A stretch of 6,836 nt of DNA from Candidatus Aerophobota bacterium (lineage in GTDB: Bacteria; Aerophobota; Aerophobia; Aerophobales; JAGHCO01): NCBI GenBank assembly GCA_021160405.1, contig JAGHCO010000255.1, positions 1 through 6,836 of the forward strand. Reading direction: 5' to 3'. Of this stretch, positions 1 to 6,675 are shown piece after piece. A program made the translations under genes and the position numbers. The first letter of the stretch is position 1. Each line of letters opens with the position of its first letter. The notes under the pieces were generated by a model. The model was not told the DNA's origin. It did no database searches and saw only the letters and a program-made list of their open reading frames with translations.

Positions 1-171
1 CACCAGTCCAAAGCCAATTCCAACCCAAATCAACTGACGTTTAAAGTAGTAAAGTTCACCCGCAGAGGAAAGGGTATACAGATGAAAAATTCCCCACCCA
101 CTTATTATTAAAGTAGATAAAAGGAGCCACCAATCTAATCTTTGTGAGGTGTAAAGTATTCTTGTTTTCAT
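1..171 (-). CDS. rodA: RodA, SEDS peptidoglycan glycosyltransferase (N-terminal 57 codons, runs off the window)
   Basis: Minus-strand reading from the ATG at 171-169 is open to the window edge and gives 57 residues. The start reads MKTRILYTSQRLDWWLLLST and is followed by a hydrophobic helix (about residues 15-33), a short polar stretch with the motif YYFKRQLIW (about 41-49), and the start of a second hydrophobic helix. A DWxLLL first helix and an FKRQLIW before the second are typical of the RodA/FtsW/SpoVE (SEDS) family of multi-pass membrane glycosyltransferases. The position directly after a PBP2 gene favours RodA, its usual partner in lateral-wall synthesis, over FtsW. The ATG begins one base after the mrdA TAA, and no Shine-Dalgarno sequence is visible before it, so translational coupling to mrdA is likely. 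The catalytic loops lie outside the window, so the specific assignment rests on the N-terminus and context. Confidence 0.85.
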   Translation of the reverse strand, partial: MKTRILYTSQRLDWWLLLSTLIISGWGIFHLYTLSSAGELYYFKRQLIWVGIGFGLV

Positions 172-172
172 T

Positions 173-1942
173 TTAAATTTGAATTGAATTAAAAATTCGA
201 GCAAGAATTTTTCCTGCTATTTCAGGAGCAATCGCTCTTTCCTCTTTCCGTTTCTCCACCAGCACTACAATACTTAAAGAGGGATTTTTAGAAGGAGCAT
301 ATCCTACAAACCAGTTATCAGGTTCTTTTCTCCCGGTAACCTCAGCCGTTCCAGTTTTGCCAGATATTTTTACTACTTTATTTTCAGCCCTCCAACCTGT
401 TCCCTGAGTTACTACTCCCCGCAGTGTTCTTCTTAAAATCTTAAGAGTGGAAGAGGAGATAGGAATCTTTCTTATTTTTTGAGAAGAATTTGAAAGAATA
501 ACTTTTCCTTTATAATCTACTATTTTTTTTAGTAAATAAGGTTTAAGTAAGTTCCCTCCATTAGCTAAGGCATTGATAACGCCTAACATTTGAAGGGGGG
601 TAACTAAGATATATCCTTGTCCAATGGATAAATTAGCTGTGTCCCCAGGATACCAGCTTTCCCCATAGTTTTTCTTTTTCCACTTTGGGGTAGGAAGAAA
701 GCCCTTTTTTTCTGAGACCAAATCTATTCCTGTAGGCTGACCTAAGCCAAAAAGTTTAGCATACTTAATTATATCCTCACTACCTGTTTTTAATCCCAGT
801 TGATAAAAGTAAACATTGCAGGAATGAGTTATAGCTCCCTCTAAGTTTAACCATCCATGGCCTTCTTCTTTCCAGCACTTAAATATCCGATTACCTATCC
901 GAAGTTTTCCCCCACAAAAAAAGGTAGTGTTCTTAGTTGCTTTTCCTTTCTCCAAAGCTGCTGTAGCAACTATAATTTTAAATGAAGAGCCAGGGTGATA
1001 TTCTCCTCTAATAGCTCGATTCTCTAAAGGGGTATCTGGATTGCTAAATAACTTATCCCGAACATGGGGAGATATACCCTGAGCAAAAAGATTGGGATCA
1101 AAAGAAGGGTGAGAGAGCAAAACTAATATCTCTCCTGTGTGAGGATTCCCTATTAAAACTACGCCTTTTCTTTTTCCAAATTCCTCCTCAGCAATTTGCT
1201 GCATCTTTAAATTCAAAGTAAGGTAAATATTATCCCCGGGGATAGAATCTTTACAGGAGATAGCTTTTAGTTCTCGTCCGTAAGCGTCTACTTCTAATTG
1301 TTTCCCCCCTTTTTCTCCTTGAAGATACCTGTTATACACTTTTTCTATTCCTATTTTTCCTACCAGATCCCCCAGTTCTATTCCTGAAGCTAAGGAACTG
1401 TTTAATTCCTCTTTGTTTACTTCTCCAAGATAACCGAGCACATGGGCTACTAATTTTCCATGAGGATAATTTCGCACAGGCTGGGTAAGAATAACTACCC
1501 CAGGAAACTCTTCTTCTCTTTCTAAAAGATAGGTAATCTTGGATAAACTTACATTTTTCTTTAATGTCACTGGGCGAAATGGATTAGAGGCATTTTCAAT
1601 CCTTTTTTTTATTAAATCAACATCTAAAGGTAAAATTTGCTCAAGGGAATTAAGAAGCCCTGGCAGGTTTTCAACATTCCCGGGGACAACACCTATGGAA
1701 AAGATAGCCCTGTTATCAGCTAAAACCTTTCCCTCTCTATCTAAAATTTTCCCCCGAGGTGCATAAAGAGGAAGAAGCCTGAGGTGAGAAGTCCTGGAAA
1801 GCCAACGATACCTTTTTCCTTCTACAAGTTGTAGATAGGCTACTCTAACTAAAATAAAAAGAAAAACACCTATTATAACTATTAAAATTAGTTTAATTCT
1901 TCTTTCTATTTTCTCTTGAGTAAATTCTCTTAAAGGAAGCAA
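173..1942 (-). CDS. mrdA: Penicillin-binding protein 2, elongasome D,D-transpeptidase
   Basis: A 589-residue class B penicillin-binding protein that cross-links peptidoglycan during cell elongation together with RodA. It has a short cytoplasmic N-terminus and one membrane helix (about 17-38). The pedestal/dimerisation domain begins with APRGKILDREG (61-71) and is followed by the transpeptidase domain. Active-site motifs are intact: SSFK (Ser319 nucleophile, Lys322), SCN (374-376) and KTGT (529-532). Length and motif spacing match full-length PBP2. Cys343, Cys356, His362 and Cys375 align by position with the metal site described in proteobacterial PBP2. The start is TTG at 1942-1940: AGGA at 1952-1949 sits 6 nt upstream and no ATG occurs in frame near the N-terminus. 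It follows prmC by 17 nt and precedes rodA by 1 nt. The mreB/mreC/mreD genes that often precede PBP2 are not here. A class B septal PBP3 is the alternative, but the PBP2-type GHG...SCNVYFYQLG region and the rodA neighbour argue against it. Confidence 0.95.
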   Translation of the reverse strand: MLPLREFTQEKIERRIKLILIVIIGVFLFILVRVAYLQLVEGKRYRWLSRTSHLRLLPLYAPRGKILDREGKVLADNRAIFSIGVVPGNVENLPGLLNSLEQILPLDVDLIKKRIENASNPFRPVTLKKNVSLSKITYLLEREEEFPGVVILTQPVRNYPHGKLVAHVLGYLGEVNKEELNSSLASGIELGDLVGKIGIEKVYNRYLQGEKGGKQLEVDAYGRELKAISCKDSIPGDNIYLTLNLKMQQIAEEEFGKRKGVVLIGNPHTGEILVLLSHPSFDPNLFAQGISPHVRDKLFSNPDTPLENRAIRGEYHPGSSFKIIVATAALEKGKATKNTTFFCGGKLRIGNRIFKCWKEEGHGWLNLEGAITHSCNVYFYQLGLKTGSEDIIKYAKLFGLGQPTGIDLVSEKKGFLPTPKWKKKNYGESWYPGDTANLSIGQGYILVTPLQMLGVINALANGGNLLKPYLLKKIVDYKGKVILSNSSQKIRKIPISSSTLKILRRTLRGVVTQGTGWRAENKVVKISGKTGTAEVTGRKEPDNWFVGYAPSKNPSLSIVVLVEKRKEERAIAPEIAGKILARIFNSIQI

Positions 1943-1948
1943 ATTTCT

Positions 1949-1952
1949 TCCT
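1949..1952 (-). promoter_or_regulatory. Ribosome binding site that fixes the TTG start of mrdA
   Basis: On the minus strand AGGA lies in the prmC-mrdA gap, followed by 6 nt and then TTG at 1942-1940. No nearby in-frame ATG exists, so this site supports TTG as the real start. The next ATG in frame would remove the membrane anchor. Confidence 0.7.
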
Positions 1953-1959
1953 GATTAGC

Positions 1960-2844
1960 TTATTTTTTTATAGCTATGGCAACTCGAGGATTTCCTTGAT
2001 AGTCTGGAATTATACGAGGAAATCCCATATTTTTTTGAGATAGGATTAGCCTCCCAACCTCATCTTCTTGATTGTACCCAATTTCCATAATTAAAAATCC
2101 TCCTCTTTTGAGATATCGTGAACTTTCAGGAATGATTCTTTTAAAAAATTCCAAGCCATTTTCTCCTCCATCAAGAGCGATCATGGGTTCTTTTTTTACC
2201 TCCCGAGGTAAGAAACTTATCTGGTGGCTGCTTACATAGGGAGGGTTAGAGATTATCCCATCAATTTCCCCCTTTAGATTAAACTTCTTCAGAGGGGAAA
2301 AAATATCTCCCAAAAGAAGCTCTACTTGTTTTTCTACTTGATGTAGCCTTACATTTTTTTTAGCTATGGTCAAGGCTCGGGAGGAGATATCAATACCATA
2401 AATCTTTATCTTTTTTAAATTTTTAGCCAGGCTAATGGCAATATTTCCACATCCTGTTCCCAGATCAACTAAGGTTAAAGTATCTTCCCTTGATTTTAAA
2501 CTATCAATTATATCTAAAGCTTTTTCTACCAACAGTTCTGTTTCCGGGCGAGGAATATAAACATCAAAATCCACTTGAAATTTAAGACCCATAAAATAGC
2601 TCTCTTTAATAATATAAGATAAGGGAATGCCTCGAGCTCTTTTTTTAATACTTTTCTGGAATTTATTAATTTGAAGAGGAGAAAGAAAATCATTAAAGGT
2701 AAGATAAAGATTCAGGCGGTCTCGATTTAATATCTTCCCCATTATTAGCTCAGCATTCGCCTGAGGATTTTCAATTCTTCTTTCTTTAAGCCACTGAATC
2801 CCCCACTTTAAACTTTCCTTAATACTCCAAACCTGTTTTTCCAT
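1960..2844 (-). CDS. prmC: Peptide chain release factor N5-glutamine methyltransferase
   Basis: A 294-residue cytoplasmic SAM-dependent methyltransferase that methylates the glutamine of the GGQ motif in release factors RF1/RF2. The N-terminal helical domain (about 1-80) ends in RARGIPLSYI, which matches the family pattern RxxGxPLxYI. Next come IPRPETE (97-103), the SAM-binding motif DLGTGCGNIAISLA (127-140), an acidic strand-2 end at YGIDIS (149-154), and the catalytic NPPY tetrapeptide (200-203) that contacts the target glutamine. The length is normal for the family. The ATG lies 3 nt after the ribH stop. AGGA overlaps that stop but sits only 1 nt from the ATG, so coupling to ribH translation is likely. 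In many bacteria prmC follows prfA, whereas here it sits between ribH and mrdA. The glutamine methyltransferase PrmB for ribosomal protein L3 is the main alternative, but the overall motif set and length fit PrmC better. Confidence 0.93.
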   Translation of the reverse strand: MEKQVWSIKESLKWGIQWLKERRIENPQANAELIMGKILNRDRLNLYLTFNDFLSPLQINKFQKSIKKRARGIPLSYIIKESYFMGLKFQVDFDVYIPRPETELLVEKALDIIDSLKSREDTLTLVDLGTGCGNIAISLAKNLKKIKIYGIDISSRALTIAKKNVRLHQVEKQVELLLGDIFSPLKKFNLKGEIDGIISNPPYVSSHQISFLPREVKKEPMIALDGGENGLEFFKRIIPESSRYLKRGGFLIMEIGYNQEDEVGRLILSQKNMGFPRIIPDYQGNPRVAIAIKK

Positions 2845-2847
2845 TTC

Positions 2848-3309
2848 CTAAAGTTGCCTATACAAACTAACCATCTCCATTGCAGAAATAGCTGCATCCC
2901 AGCCTCTATTGCCAGCTTTTGTCCCTGCTCTCTCAATAGCTTGCTCTATAGTATCAGCAGTAACAACTCCAAAAATAACAGGAATTTTTGCCTGGATGGA
3001 TAAGTTAGCTATTCCCTTTGCTACCTGAGTAGAAATTAATTCATAGTGGGGGGTATCCCCTCTAATCACTGCTCCTAAACAAATTAAAGCGTCAAAATTC
3101 CCATTCTTAATTAAGTGAGAAGCAACAGCAGGTATCTCAAAACCTCCTGGAACCCAGACCACTTCAATATCCTCCTCCCTTACTCCGTGCCTTATCAAAG
3201 CATCTATGGCTCCTTCAAGAAGTTTCTGAGTAATGAAATCATTAAATCTTGACACTACAACTCCAAGTTTTAAACCTTTTCCCTCAATTTTGCCTTTGTA
3301 GATTCTCAT
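2848..3309 (-). CDS. ribH: 6,7-dimethyl-8-ribityllumazine synthase
   Basis: A 153-residue lumazine synthase. It condenses 5-amino-6-ribitylamino-uracil with 3,4-dihydroxy-2-butanone 4-phosphate to give 6,7-dimethyl-8-ribityllumazine, the penultimate step of riboflavin synthesis. Family motifs are in order: SRFN (20-23), PGGFEIP (54-60), [12 protein letters not shown] (79-90, with the catalytic His88), FGVVT (113-117) and [15 protein letters not shown] (126-140). Length is typical and no insertion or truncation is seen. The family assembles into pentamers or 60-subunit shells; which applies here cannot be told. The ATG at 3309-3307 has AGGAG at 3320-3316 with 6 nt spacing. The gene follows ribBA after an unusually long 95-nt gap and is followed 3 nt later by prmC. 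Its substrates come from RibBA (butanone phosphate branch) and the RibA/RibD branch, and its product feeds RibE, encoded upstream. Confidence 0.97.
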   Translation of the reverse strand: MRIYKGKIEGKGLKLGVVVSRFNDFITQKLLEGAIDALIRHGVREEDIEVVWVPGGFEIPAVASHLIKNGNFDALICLGAVIRGDTPHYELISTQVAKGIANLSIQAKIPVIFGVVTADTIEQAIERAGTKAGNRGWDAAISAMEMVSLYRQL

Positions 3310-3315
3310 CTTTTA

Positions 3316-3320
3316 CTCCT
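3316..3320 (-). promoter_or_regulatory. Ribosome binding site of ribH
   Basis: Minus-strand AGGAG followed by TAAAAG and the ATG at 3309. Together with the 95-nt gap it shows that ribH has its own strong translation initiation site and is not simply coupled to ribBA. Confidence 0.75.
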
Positions 3321-3368
3321 GGGTTTTAAGGATAGTAATTATTCCGTTAGAGATTTAAAATTCATATC

Positions 3369-3400
3369 ACTCTGTGTCTTGGTGACTTAGTGGCTGAGTT
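3369..3400 (-). repeat. Degenerate tandem 8-mers in the ribBA-ribH gap
   Basis: Read on the minus strand, the segment just after the ribBA stop is four successive 8-mers: AACTCAGC, CACTAAGT, CACCAAGA and CACAGAGT. The last three share CAC-N-R-AG-W, and the first matches more loosely. Similar strings of the CACCAAGACAC type are, from memory, dispersed as short repeats in many unrelated bacterial genomes. No open frame of interest and no terminator-like hairpin is visible in the rest of the gap (3310-3368). Confidence 0.5.
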
Positions 3401-3404
3401 GTTC

Positions 3405-4613
3405 CTAAGGATTTAATTTAAGCAAATGACCAAGTTTTTTTTGCTTAACCTCTAAGTAATGCCTGTTTATCTTATTAGCTCTAACTTCCAAAGGGACACG
3501 TTCTATAATTTCTAAGCCGTATCCTTTTAAACCAACTACTTTACGAGGATTGTTAGTTAAAAGTCTTATCCTGTGTAGCCCTAAATCGGCAAGTATTTGA
3601 GCTCCAATCCCATAGTGTCTTAAATCTGGAGCAAAACCAAGCTTCTGATTAGCTTCAACCGTGTCTAATCCTTTATCCTGGAGTTCGTAAGCACGAAGTT
3701 TATTCAACAATCCTATTCCTCGACCCTCCTGATTGAGGTAAAGAATTACTCCACAATCAGCTTCTCCTATTTTTTGTAAGGATTTTTCTAATTGCTCTCC
3801 ACAATCACAGCGTAAAGATTTAAATACATCCCCTGTAAGGCATTGAGAATGAACCCTCACTAAAACACCCTCCTTACCTTTTACCTCTCCCTTAACTAAA
3901 GCTAAATGAATTCTATCCTCTAAGATACTCCGATAACCCATCAGAGTAAATTCTCCAAAAGGGGTAGGAAGGTGAGTAGTTACCTCTCTTTTAACTAATT
4001 TTTCTTTTTTCCAGCGATAACTTATCAAATCAGCTACAGTGCATATTTTAAGGTTGTGTTCTTGAGCAAACCTCGAGAGTTGAGGAAGCCTGGCCATATG
4101 ACCATCTTCATCCATTATTTCACAGAGGACCCCTGCTGGATAAAGTCCAGCTAATCGAGCTAAATCAATGGCTGCTTCAGTGTGACCTGCCCTTACCAAA
4201 ACTCCTCCTCTCTGGCTAATTAAGGGGAAGATGTGCCCAGGTTGGGCTAAATCATCAGGTTTAGTAGCTGGATCAATTATTACCTTAACTGTTTGAGCTC
4301 TGTCATACGCAGATATTCCTGTTGTGGTGTTCTTTCGAGCATCTACAGAAATGGTAAAAGGAGTTCCTTTAAGGGAAGTATTTTTCTCCACCATAGGAGA
4401 GAGGCCCAGTTCTTTAGCTCTTTCCGAAGTTATGGCTATGCAAATCAACCCTCGGGCATACTTAGCCGCAAAGTTTATCACTTCAGGGGTAGCATAAGAG
4501 GCAGGGACTATTAAATCACCCTCATTTTCTCTATCTTTATCATCCACTACTATGGAAGGCCTGCCTTTTTTGAAATCCTCTAAAACTTCCTCAATAGTAT
4601 TAAAAGTACTCAT
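3405..4613 (-). CDS. ribBA: Bifunctional 3,4-dihydroxy-2-butanone-4-phosphate synthase / GTP cyclohydrolase II
   Basis: A 402-residue fusion that starts both branches of riboflavin synthesis. The N-terminal DHBP synthase domain (about 1-200) converts ribulose 5-phosphate to the four-carbon unit. It has the acidic metal-binding loop DDKDRENEGDL (24-34), TPFTISVDA (84-92), and GHIFPLISQRGGVLVRAGHTEAA (about 126-148). The C-terminal GTP cyclohydrolase II domain (about 207-400) opens GTP. It has the zinc cysteines C258, C269 and C271 in CLTGDVFKSLRCDCGEQL, the QEGRGIG loop (295-301), PDLRHYGIGAQIL (329-341) and LLTNNPRK (351-358). Both catalytic motif sets look complete, so neither half appears decayed. 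The ATG at 4613-4611 has AAGGA at 4622-4618, a rather short 4-nt spacing. It follows ribE by 13 nt. The stop is TAG at 3407-3405, directly followed by the octamer repeat. Confidence 0.97.
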   Translation of the reverse strand: MSTFNTIEEVLEDFKKGRPSIVVDDKDRENEGDLIVPASYATPEVINFAAKYARGLICIAITSERAKELGLSPMVEKNTSLKGTPFTISVDARKNTTTGISAYDRAQTVKVIIDPATKPDDLAQPGHIFPLISQRGGVLVRAGHTEAAIDLARLAGLYPAGVLCEIMDEDGHMARLPQLSRFAQEHNLKICTVADLISYRWKKEKLVKREVTTHLPTPFGEFTLMGYRSILEDRIHLALVKGEVKGKEGVLVRVHSQCLTGDVFKSLRCDCGEQLEKSLQKIGEADCGVILYLNQEGRGIGLLNKLRAYELQDKGLDTVEANQKLGFAPDLRHYGIGAQILADLGLHRIRLLTNNPRKVVGLKGYGLEIIERVPLEVRANKINRHYLEVKQKKLGHLLKLNP

Positions 4614-4626
4614 TATTTCCTTCTTT

Positions 4627-5292
4627 TTAGTATCCTACCTTTCTCAAAAAATCCCTACTAATGCTGCCTGAAGGAATGGAAATTGAAAGCTCTCTAAGTT
4701 TTTTTTGTGAATGGAGGACCTGCTCAACATATTTAGCCAGTATATCTACCTCTAAGTTAAGTTTATCTCCCTCTCTTTTCTCTCCCAAATTGGTATACTC
4801 TAAAGTGAAAGGGATAAGGCAAACAGTAAAATCTTTCTCTCTTTTTTCAGCTATGGTTAAGCTTATCCCGTCAAGAGTTACTCTTCCCTGGTTAGCTATA
4901 AATTTCATTAAATTTAAAGGTGGCTCTATTTGCATTATCCATTGTCCTGAACCTCGCAGTATTCTTCTTATAACCGCTACTCCATCTACGTCTCCAGTTA
5001 CCAAATGACCACCCAATCGAGTAGTAGGCAAAAGTGACCTTTCTAAGTTAACCTTGTCACCAGATTTTAAACGTACTAAGTTTGTTTTACTTAAAGTTTG
5101 AGTAATTACTTCAACCGTAAAATCTTCTTTTCCTATATTTACAACTGTAAGACAAACTCCATTAACTAATACACTATCAGATTCTTTTGTGTCTTTTAGA
5201 ATCTTTTTTGTCTTTATCTTTAGTGTAGATAAAGAGGAGGAAAACTCTACTTTTTCTACTATTCCCACCTCTTCTACCAATCCAGTAAACAT
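4627..5292 (-). CDS. ribE: Riboflavin synthase, alpha chain
   Basis: A 221-residue enzyme that dismutates two molecules of 6,7-dimethyl-8-ribityllumazine to riboflavin and 5-amino-6-ribitylamino-uracil, acting as a cytoplasmic trimer. It shows the internal duplication of the family. The first lumazine-binding half (about 1-97) begins MFTGLVEEVG and contains NGVCLTV (44-50). The second (about 98-190) begins around HLVTGDVDG (96-104) and contains DGISLTI (141-147) and PFTLEYTNLG (161-170). The start chosen is ATG 5292-5290, because nearly all family members start with MFTG and AGG (5304-5302) lies 9 nt upstream; an in-frame TTG three codons earlier abuts that AGG and is unlikely to be used. The C-terminal tail (about 191-221) is less conserved. 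It lies 23 nt after pdhC and 13 nt before ribBA. The gap to pdhC leaves no room for an FMN riboswitch, so the usual leader control of riboflavin genes is not visible here. Confidence 0.96.
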   Translation of the reverse strand: MFTGLVEEVGIVEKVEFSSSLSTLKIKTKKILKDTKESDSVLVNGVCLTVVNIGKEDFTVEVITQTLSKTNLVRLKSGDKVNLERSLLPTTRLGGHLVTGDVDGVAVIRRILRGSGQWIMQIEPPLNLMKFIANQGRVTLDGISLTIAEKREKDFTVCLIPFTLEYTNLGEKREGDKLNLEVDILAKYVEQVLHSQKKLRELSISIPSGSISRDFLRKVGY

Positions 5293-5315
5293 AACTTTCA
5301 ACCTAACAAATTAAT

Positions 5316-6476
5316 TTACATCAAAAGTAAAGAAGGTTTTTCCAATCCCCTTTTTACTTCCTGAAGAAACTTTGCTCCTATATATCCATCAACAGCTCTG
5401 TGATCGCAGGAAAGGGTCATCTCCATAATTGGGGTCACAACAATTTTTTCCTTTATCACTACAGGCTTTTCCTTAATTTCTCCTGTAGCTAAAATAGCAA
5501 CCTGAGGAGGATTAATAATGGCAGCAAAGGTTTTCACTTCCATCATTCCTAAATTAGAAAGGGTAAATGTTGCTCCTTCCACTTCCTCTAAGGTAAGTTT
5601 GTTCTCATTAGCTTTATTTACCACATCCATCCTATCCTTAGCTATTTGAAAGATATCCTTTTTATCTACATCCTTAATTACGGGCACAACCAATCCCTTT
5701 TCTGTAGCTACTGCCAGTCCTATGTTTATCCGAGAGAAACTAACTACTTTTTCTTCTTTAAAATGGGAATTAATTCTGGGAAATTTACTTAGGGCTCGAG
5801 CACAAGCTTTAATTAACAGATCAGTGTAGGAAAGATGAACACCTTTTTCTTTCTCAAATTCCTCTAATAGGTCATTGCGAAACCTCACAGCTTCAGAGAA
5901 ATTAACCTCACTGGTAAGATAAAAATGTGGTATCTGTTTCTTGCTTTCCTGCATTCTCTGAGCCATAATTTTCTCTATTCTGGATAAAGAAAACTCTTCC
6001 TTAGCTAAAGGTGCACCTTCTTCTTTAACTTCTTTCTTCTGTGCAGCCCTTAAGACATCTTCTTTTACTATCCTACCCCCAGGTCCTGTTCCCTTTATAG
6101 TAGAAAGATCAACTTTTTTCTCCTTAGCCAATTTTTTAGCTAAGGGAGAAGCTTTAATGGGAACAATTTCTTTTTCAGCTTTAGCTGGTGTTTCAACTTC
6201 CACTTTTCCTCTTTCTTTTAAAGGGATTTCCTCATCCATACTGTCGGTGATATAAGCAATTGTTTGTGTAACAGGAACAATCTGGCCTTCTTGAGCTACA
6301 ATTTTTCTTATCATTCCCGAAGTAGTAGCTTCTACTTCCATATTAGCTTTATCAGTAGCAATTTCTAAAAGAGGTTCCCCTTCCTTTACTCTATCTCCTT
6401 CCTTTTTTAACCACTTTACAATTTCTCCCTCTTCCATAGTTTCTCCCAATTTGGGCATTATAACTTTGGTTACCAT
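5316..6476 (-). CDS. pdhC: Dihydrolipoamide acyltransferase (E2) of a 2-oxo acid dehydrogenase complex, probably pyruvate dehydrogenase
   Basis: A 386-residue E2 core protein that transfers the acyl group from E1 to coenzyme A through a swinging lipoyl arm. Domains in order, numbered from the chosen start: one lipoyl domain (about 1-78) with the lipoylated Lys43 in ATDKANME; a short charged linker; a peripheral subunit-binding domain (about 107-145) with ASPLAKKLAKE and GTGPGGRIVKEDV; another linker; and the catalytic domain (about 163-386) with FTLSNLGM and the active-site motif DHRAVDG (His359, Asp363). The single lipoyl domain fits Gram-positive or organelle-like E2s more than the multi-lipoyl gammaproteobacterial form. 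The start chosen is the ATG at 6476-6474, because AAGGAG at 6490-6485 is 8 nt upstream of it. An ATG two codons earlier (6482) is only 2 nt from the same site. Substrate identity is inferred from the E1-beta fragment upstream and the IINPPQVAIL region; acetoin or branched-chain specificity is not excluded. Confidence 0.93.
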   Translation of the reverse strand: MVTKVIMPKLGETMEEGEIVKWLKKEGDRVKEGEPLLEIATDKANMEVEATTSGMIRKIVAQEGQIVPVTQTIAYITDSMDEEIPLKERGKVEVETPAKAEKEIVPIKASPLAKKLAKEKKVDLSTIKGTGPGGRIVKEDVLRAAQKKEVKEEGAPLAKEEFSLSRIEKIMAQRMQESKKQIPHFYLTSEVNFSEAVRFRNDLLEEFEKEKGVHLSYTDLLIKACARALSKFPRINSHFKEEKVVSFSRINIGLAVATEKGLVVPVIKDVDKKDIFQIAKDRMDVVNKANENKLTLEEVEGATFTLSNLGMMEVKTFAAIINPPQVAILATGEIKEKPVVIKEKIVVTPIMEMTLSCDHRAVDGYIGAKFLQEVKRGLEKPSLLLM

Positions 6477-6484
6477 AATCATCT

Positions 6485-6490
6485 CTCCTT
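6485..6490 (-). promoter_or_regulatory. Ribosome binding site that decides the pdhC start
   Basis: Minus-strand AAGGAG is 2 nt before one ATG (6482) and 8 nt before a second in-frame ATG (6476). The normal spacing favours the second, giving an N-terminus MVTKVIMPKLGETM typical of E2 proteins. The site lies just outside the left edge of the inserted element and survived it. Confidence 0.75.
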
Positions 6491-6492
6491 AT

Positions 6493-6501
6493 AATTTATA
6501 G
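6493..6501. repeat. Left copy of flanking direct repeat (putative target-site duplication)
   Basis: AATTTATAG here is repeated in direct orientation at 6753-6761. The last base overlaps the first base of the terminal inverted repeat, so the duplication is 8 or 9 bp depending on where the element is taken to begin. Confidence 0.55.
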
Positions 6502-6511
6502 TAATGTCAAA
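6501..6511 (+). repeat. Left terminal inverted repeat of the putative element
   Basis: GTAATGTCAAA is the exact reverse complement of 6740-6750. Read outward on the minus strand it contains TTGACA, the consensus -35 hexamer. Confidence 0.65.
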
Positions 6512-6519
6512 TTCCTTTT

Positions 6520-6554
6520 CCCTCTCCCCTGCGGGAGAGGGTCAGGGTGAGGGG
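6520..6554 (+). repeat. GC-rich palindromic repeat, left copy
   Basis: A perfect 9-bp stem, CCCTCTCCC (6520-6528) and GGGAGAGGG (6533-6541), closes a CTGC loop. It is followed by an arm TCAGGGTGAGGGG (6542-6554). Stem plus arm align, with mismatches, to the reverse complement of 6600-6634. Neither strand has a T-run after the stem, so it does not look like an intrinsic terminator. Confidence 0.75.
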
Positions 6555-6599
6555 CTAAAAGTTTTCTTTATCTTTTTTCACTCCCACCTCAAACACCTT

Positions 6600-6634
6600 C
6601 ACCCTCCCCTTAATCCCCTCCCTCAAGGGAGGGG
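6600..6634 (-). repeat. GC-rich palindromic repeat, right (inverted) copy
   Basis: An arm CACCCTCCCCTTAAT (6600-6614) leads into a perfect 8-bp stem, CCCCTCCC (6615-6622) and GGGAGGGG (6627-6634), with a TCAA loop. It is arranged as the mirror image of 6520-6554, so the pair could form either two small hairpins or one long imperfect stem around a 45-nt centre. Confidence 0.72.
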
Positions 6635-6655
6635 AGAAAAGGAAAATGATAGATG

Positions 6656-6675
6656 CTTCCCCCTCAAGGGGGAGG
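6656..6675 (+). repeat. Third hairpin with TCAA loop
   Basis: TCCCCC (6658-6663) pairs with GGGGGA (6668-6673) around the loop TCAA. A G-T pair and a C-G pair extend the stem outward. The loop is the same as in the hairpin at 6615-6634, which suggests a partial copy of the same repeat family. Its right arm overlaps the tandem repeat. Confidence 0.6.

Noticed and set aside
1539..1766. Plus-strand open frame opposite mrdA
   Set aside because: It lies wholly antisense to a well-supported gene, lacks family motifs and has no ribosome binding site.
4293..4514. Plus-strand open frame opposite ribBA
   Set aside because: Antisense shadow of the conserved DHBP synthase domain, with no features of its own.
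4661..5008. A 115-codon plus-strand frame opposite ribE
   Set aside because: Long but entirely antisense to riboflavin synthase; its serine- and leucine-rich composition is what reverse reading of the gene would give.
5293..5301. TTG at 5301 as the ribE start
   Set aside because: It abuts the likely AGG ribosome binding site and would add three residues before the highly conserved MFTG N-terminus.
5293..5315. Possible FMN riboswitch before ribE
   Set aside because: The gap is only 23 nt, far too short for the aptamer, and pdhC coding sequence fills the space upstream.
6480..6510. Promoter for pdhC formed by the left element end
   Set aside because: TTGACA is present on the minus strand, but the TATAAA that follows is only 4 nt away and no -10 box lies at 16-18 nt.
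6520..6675. Intrinsic terminators after pdhB
   Set aside because: The three hairpins are strong, but none is followed by a T-run on either strand, so rho-independent termination is not supported.
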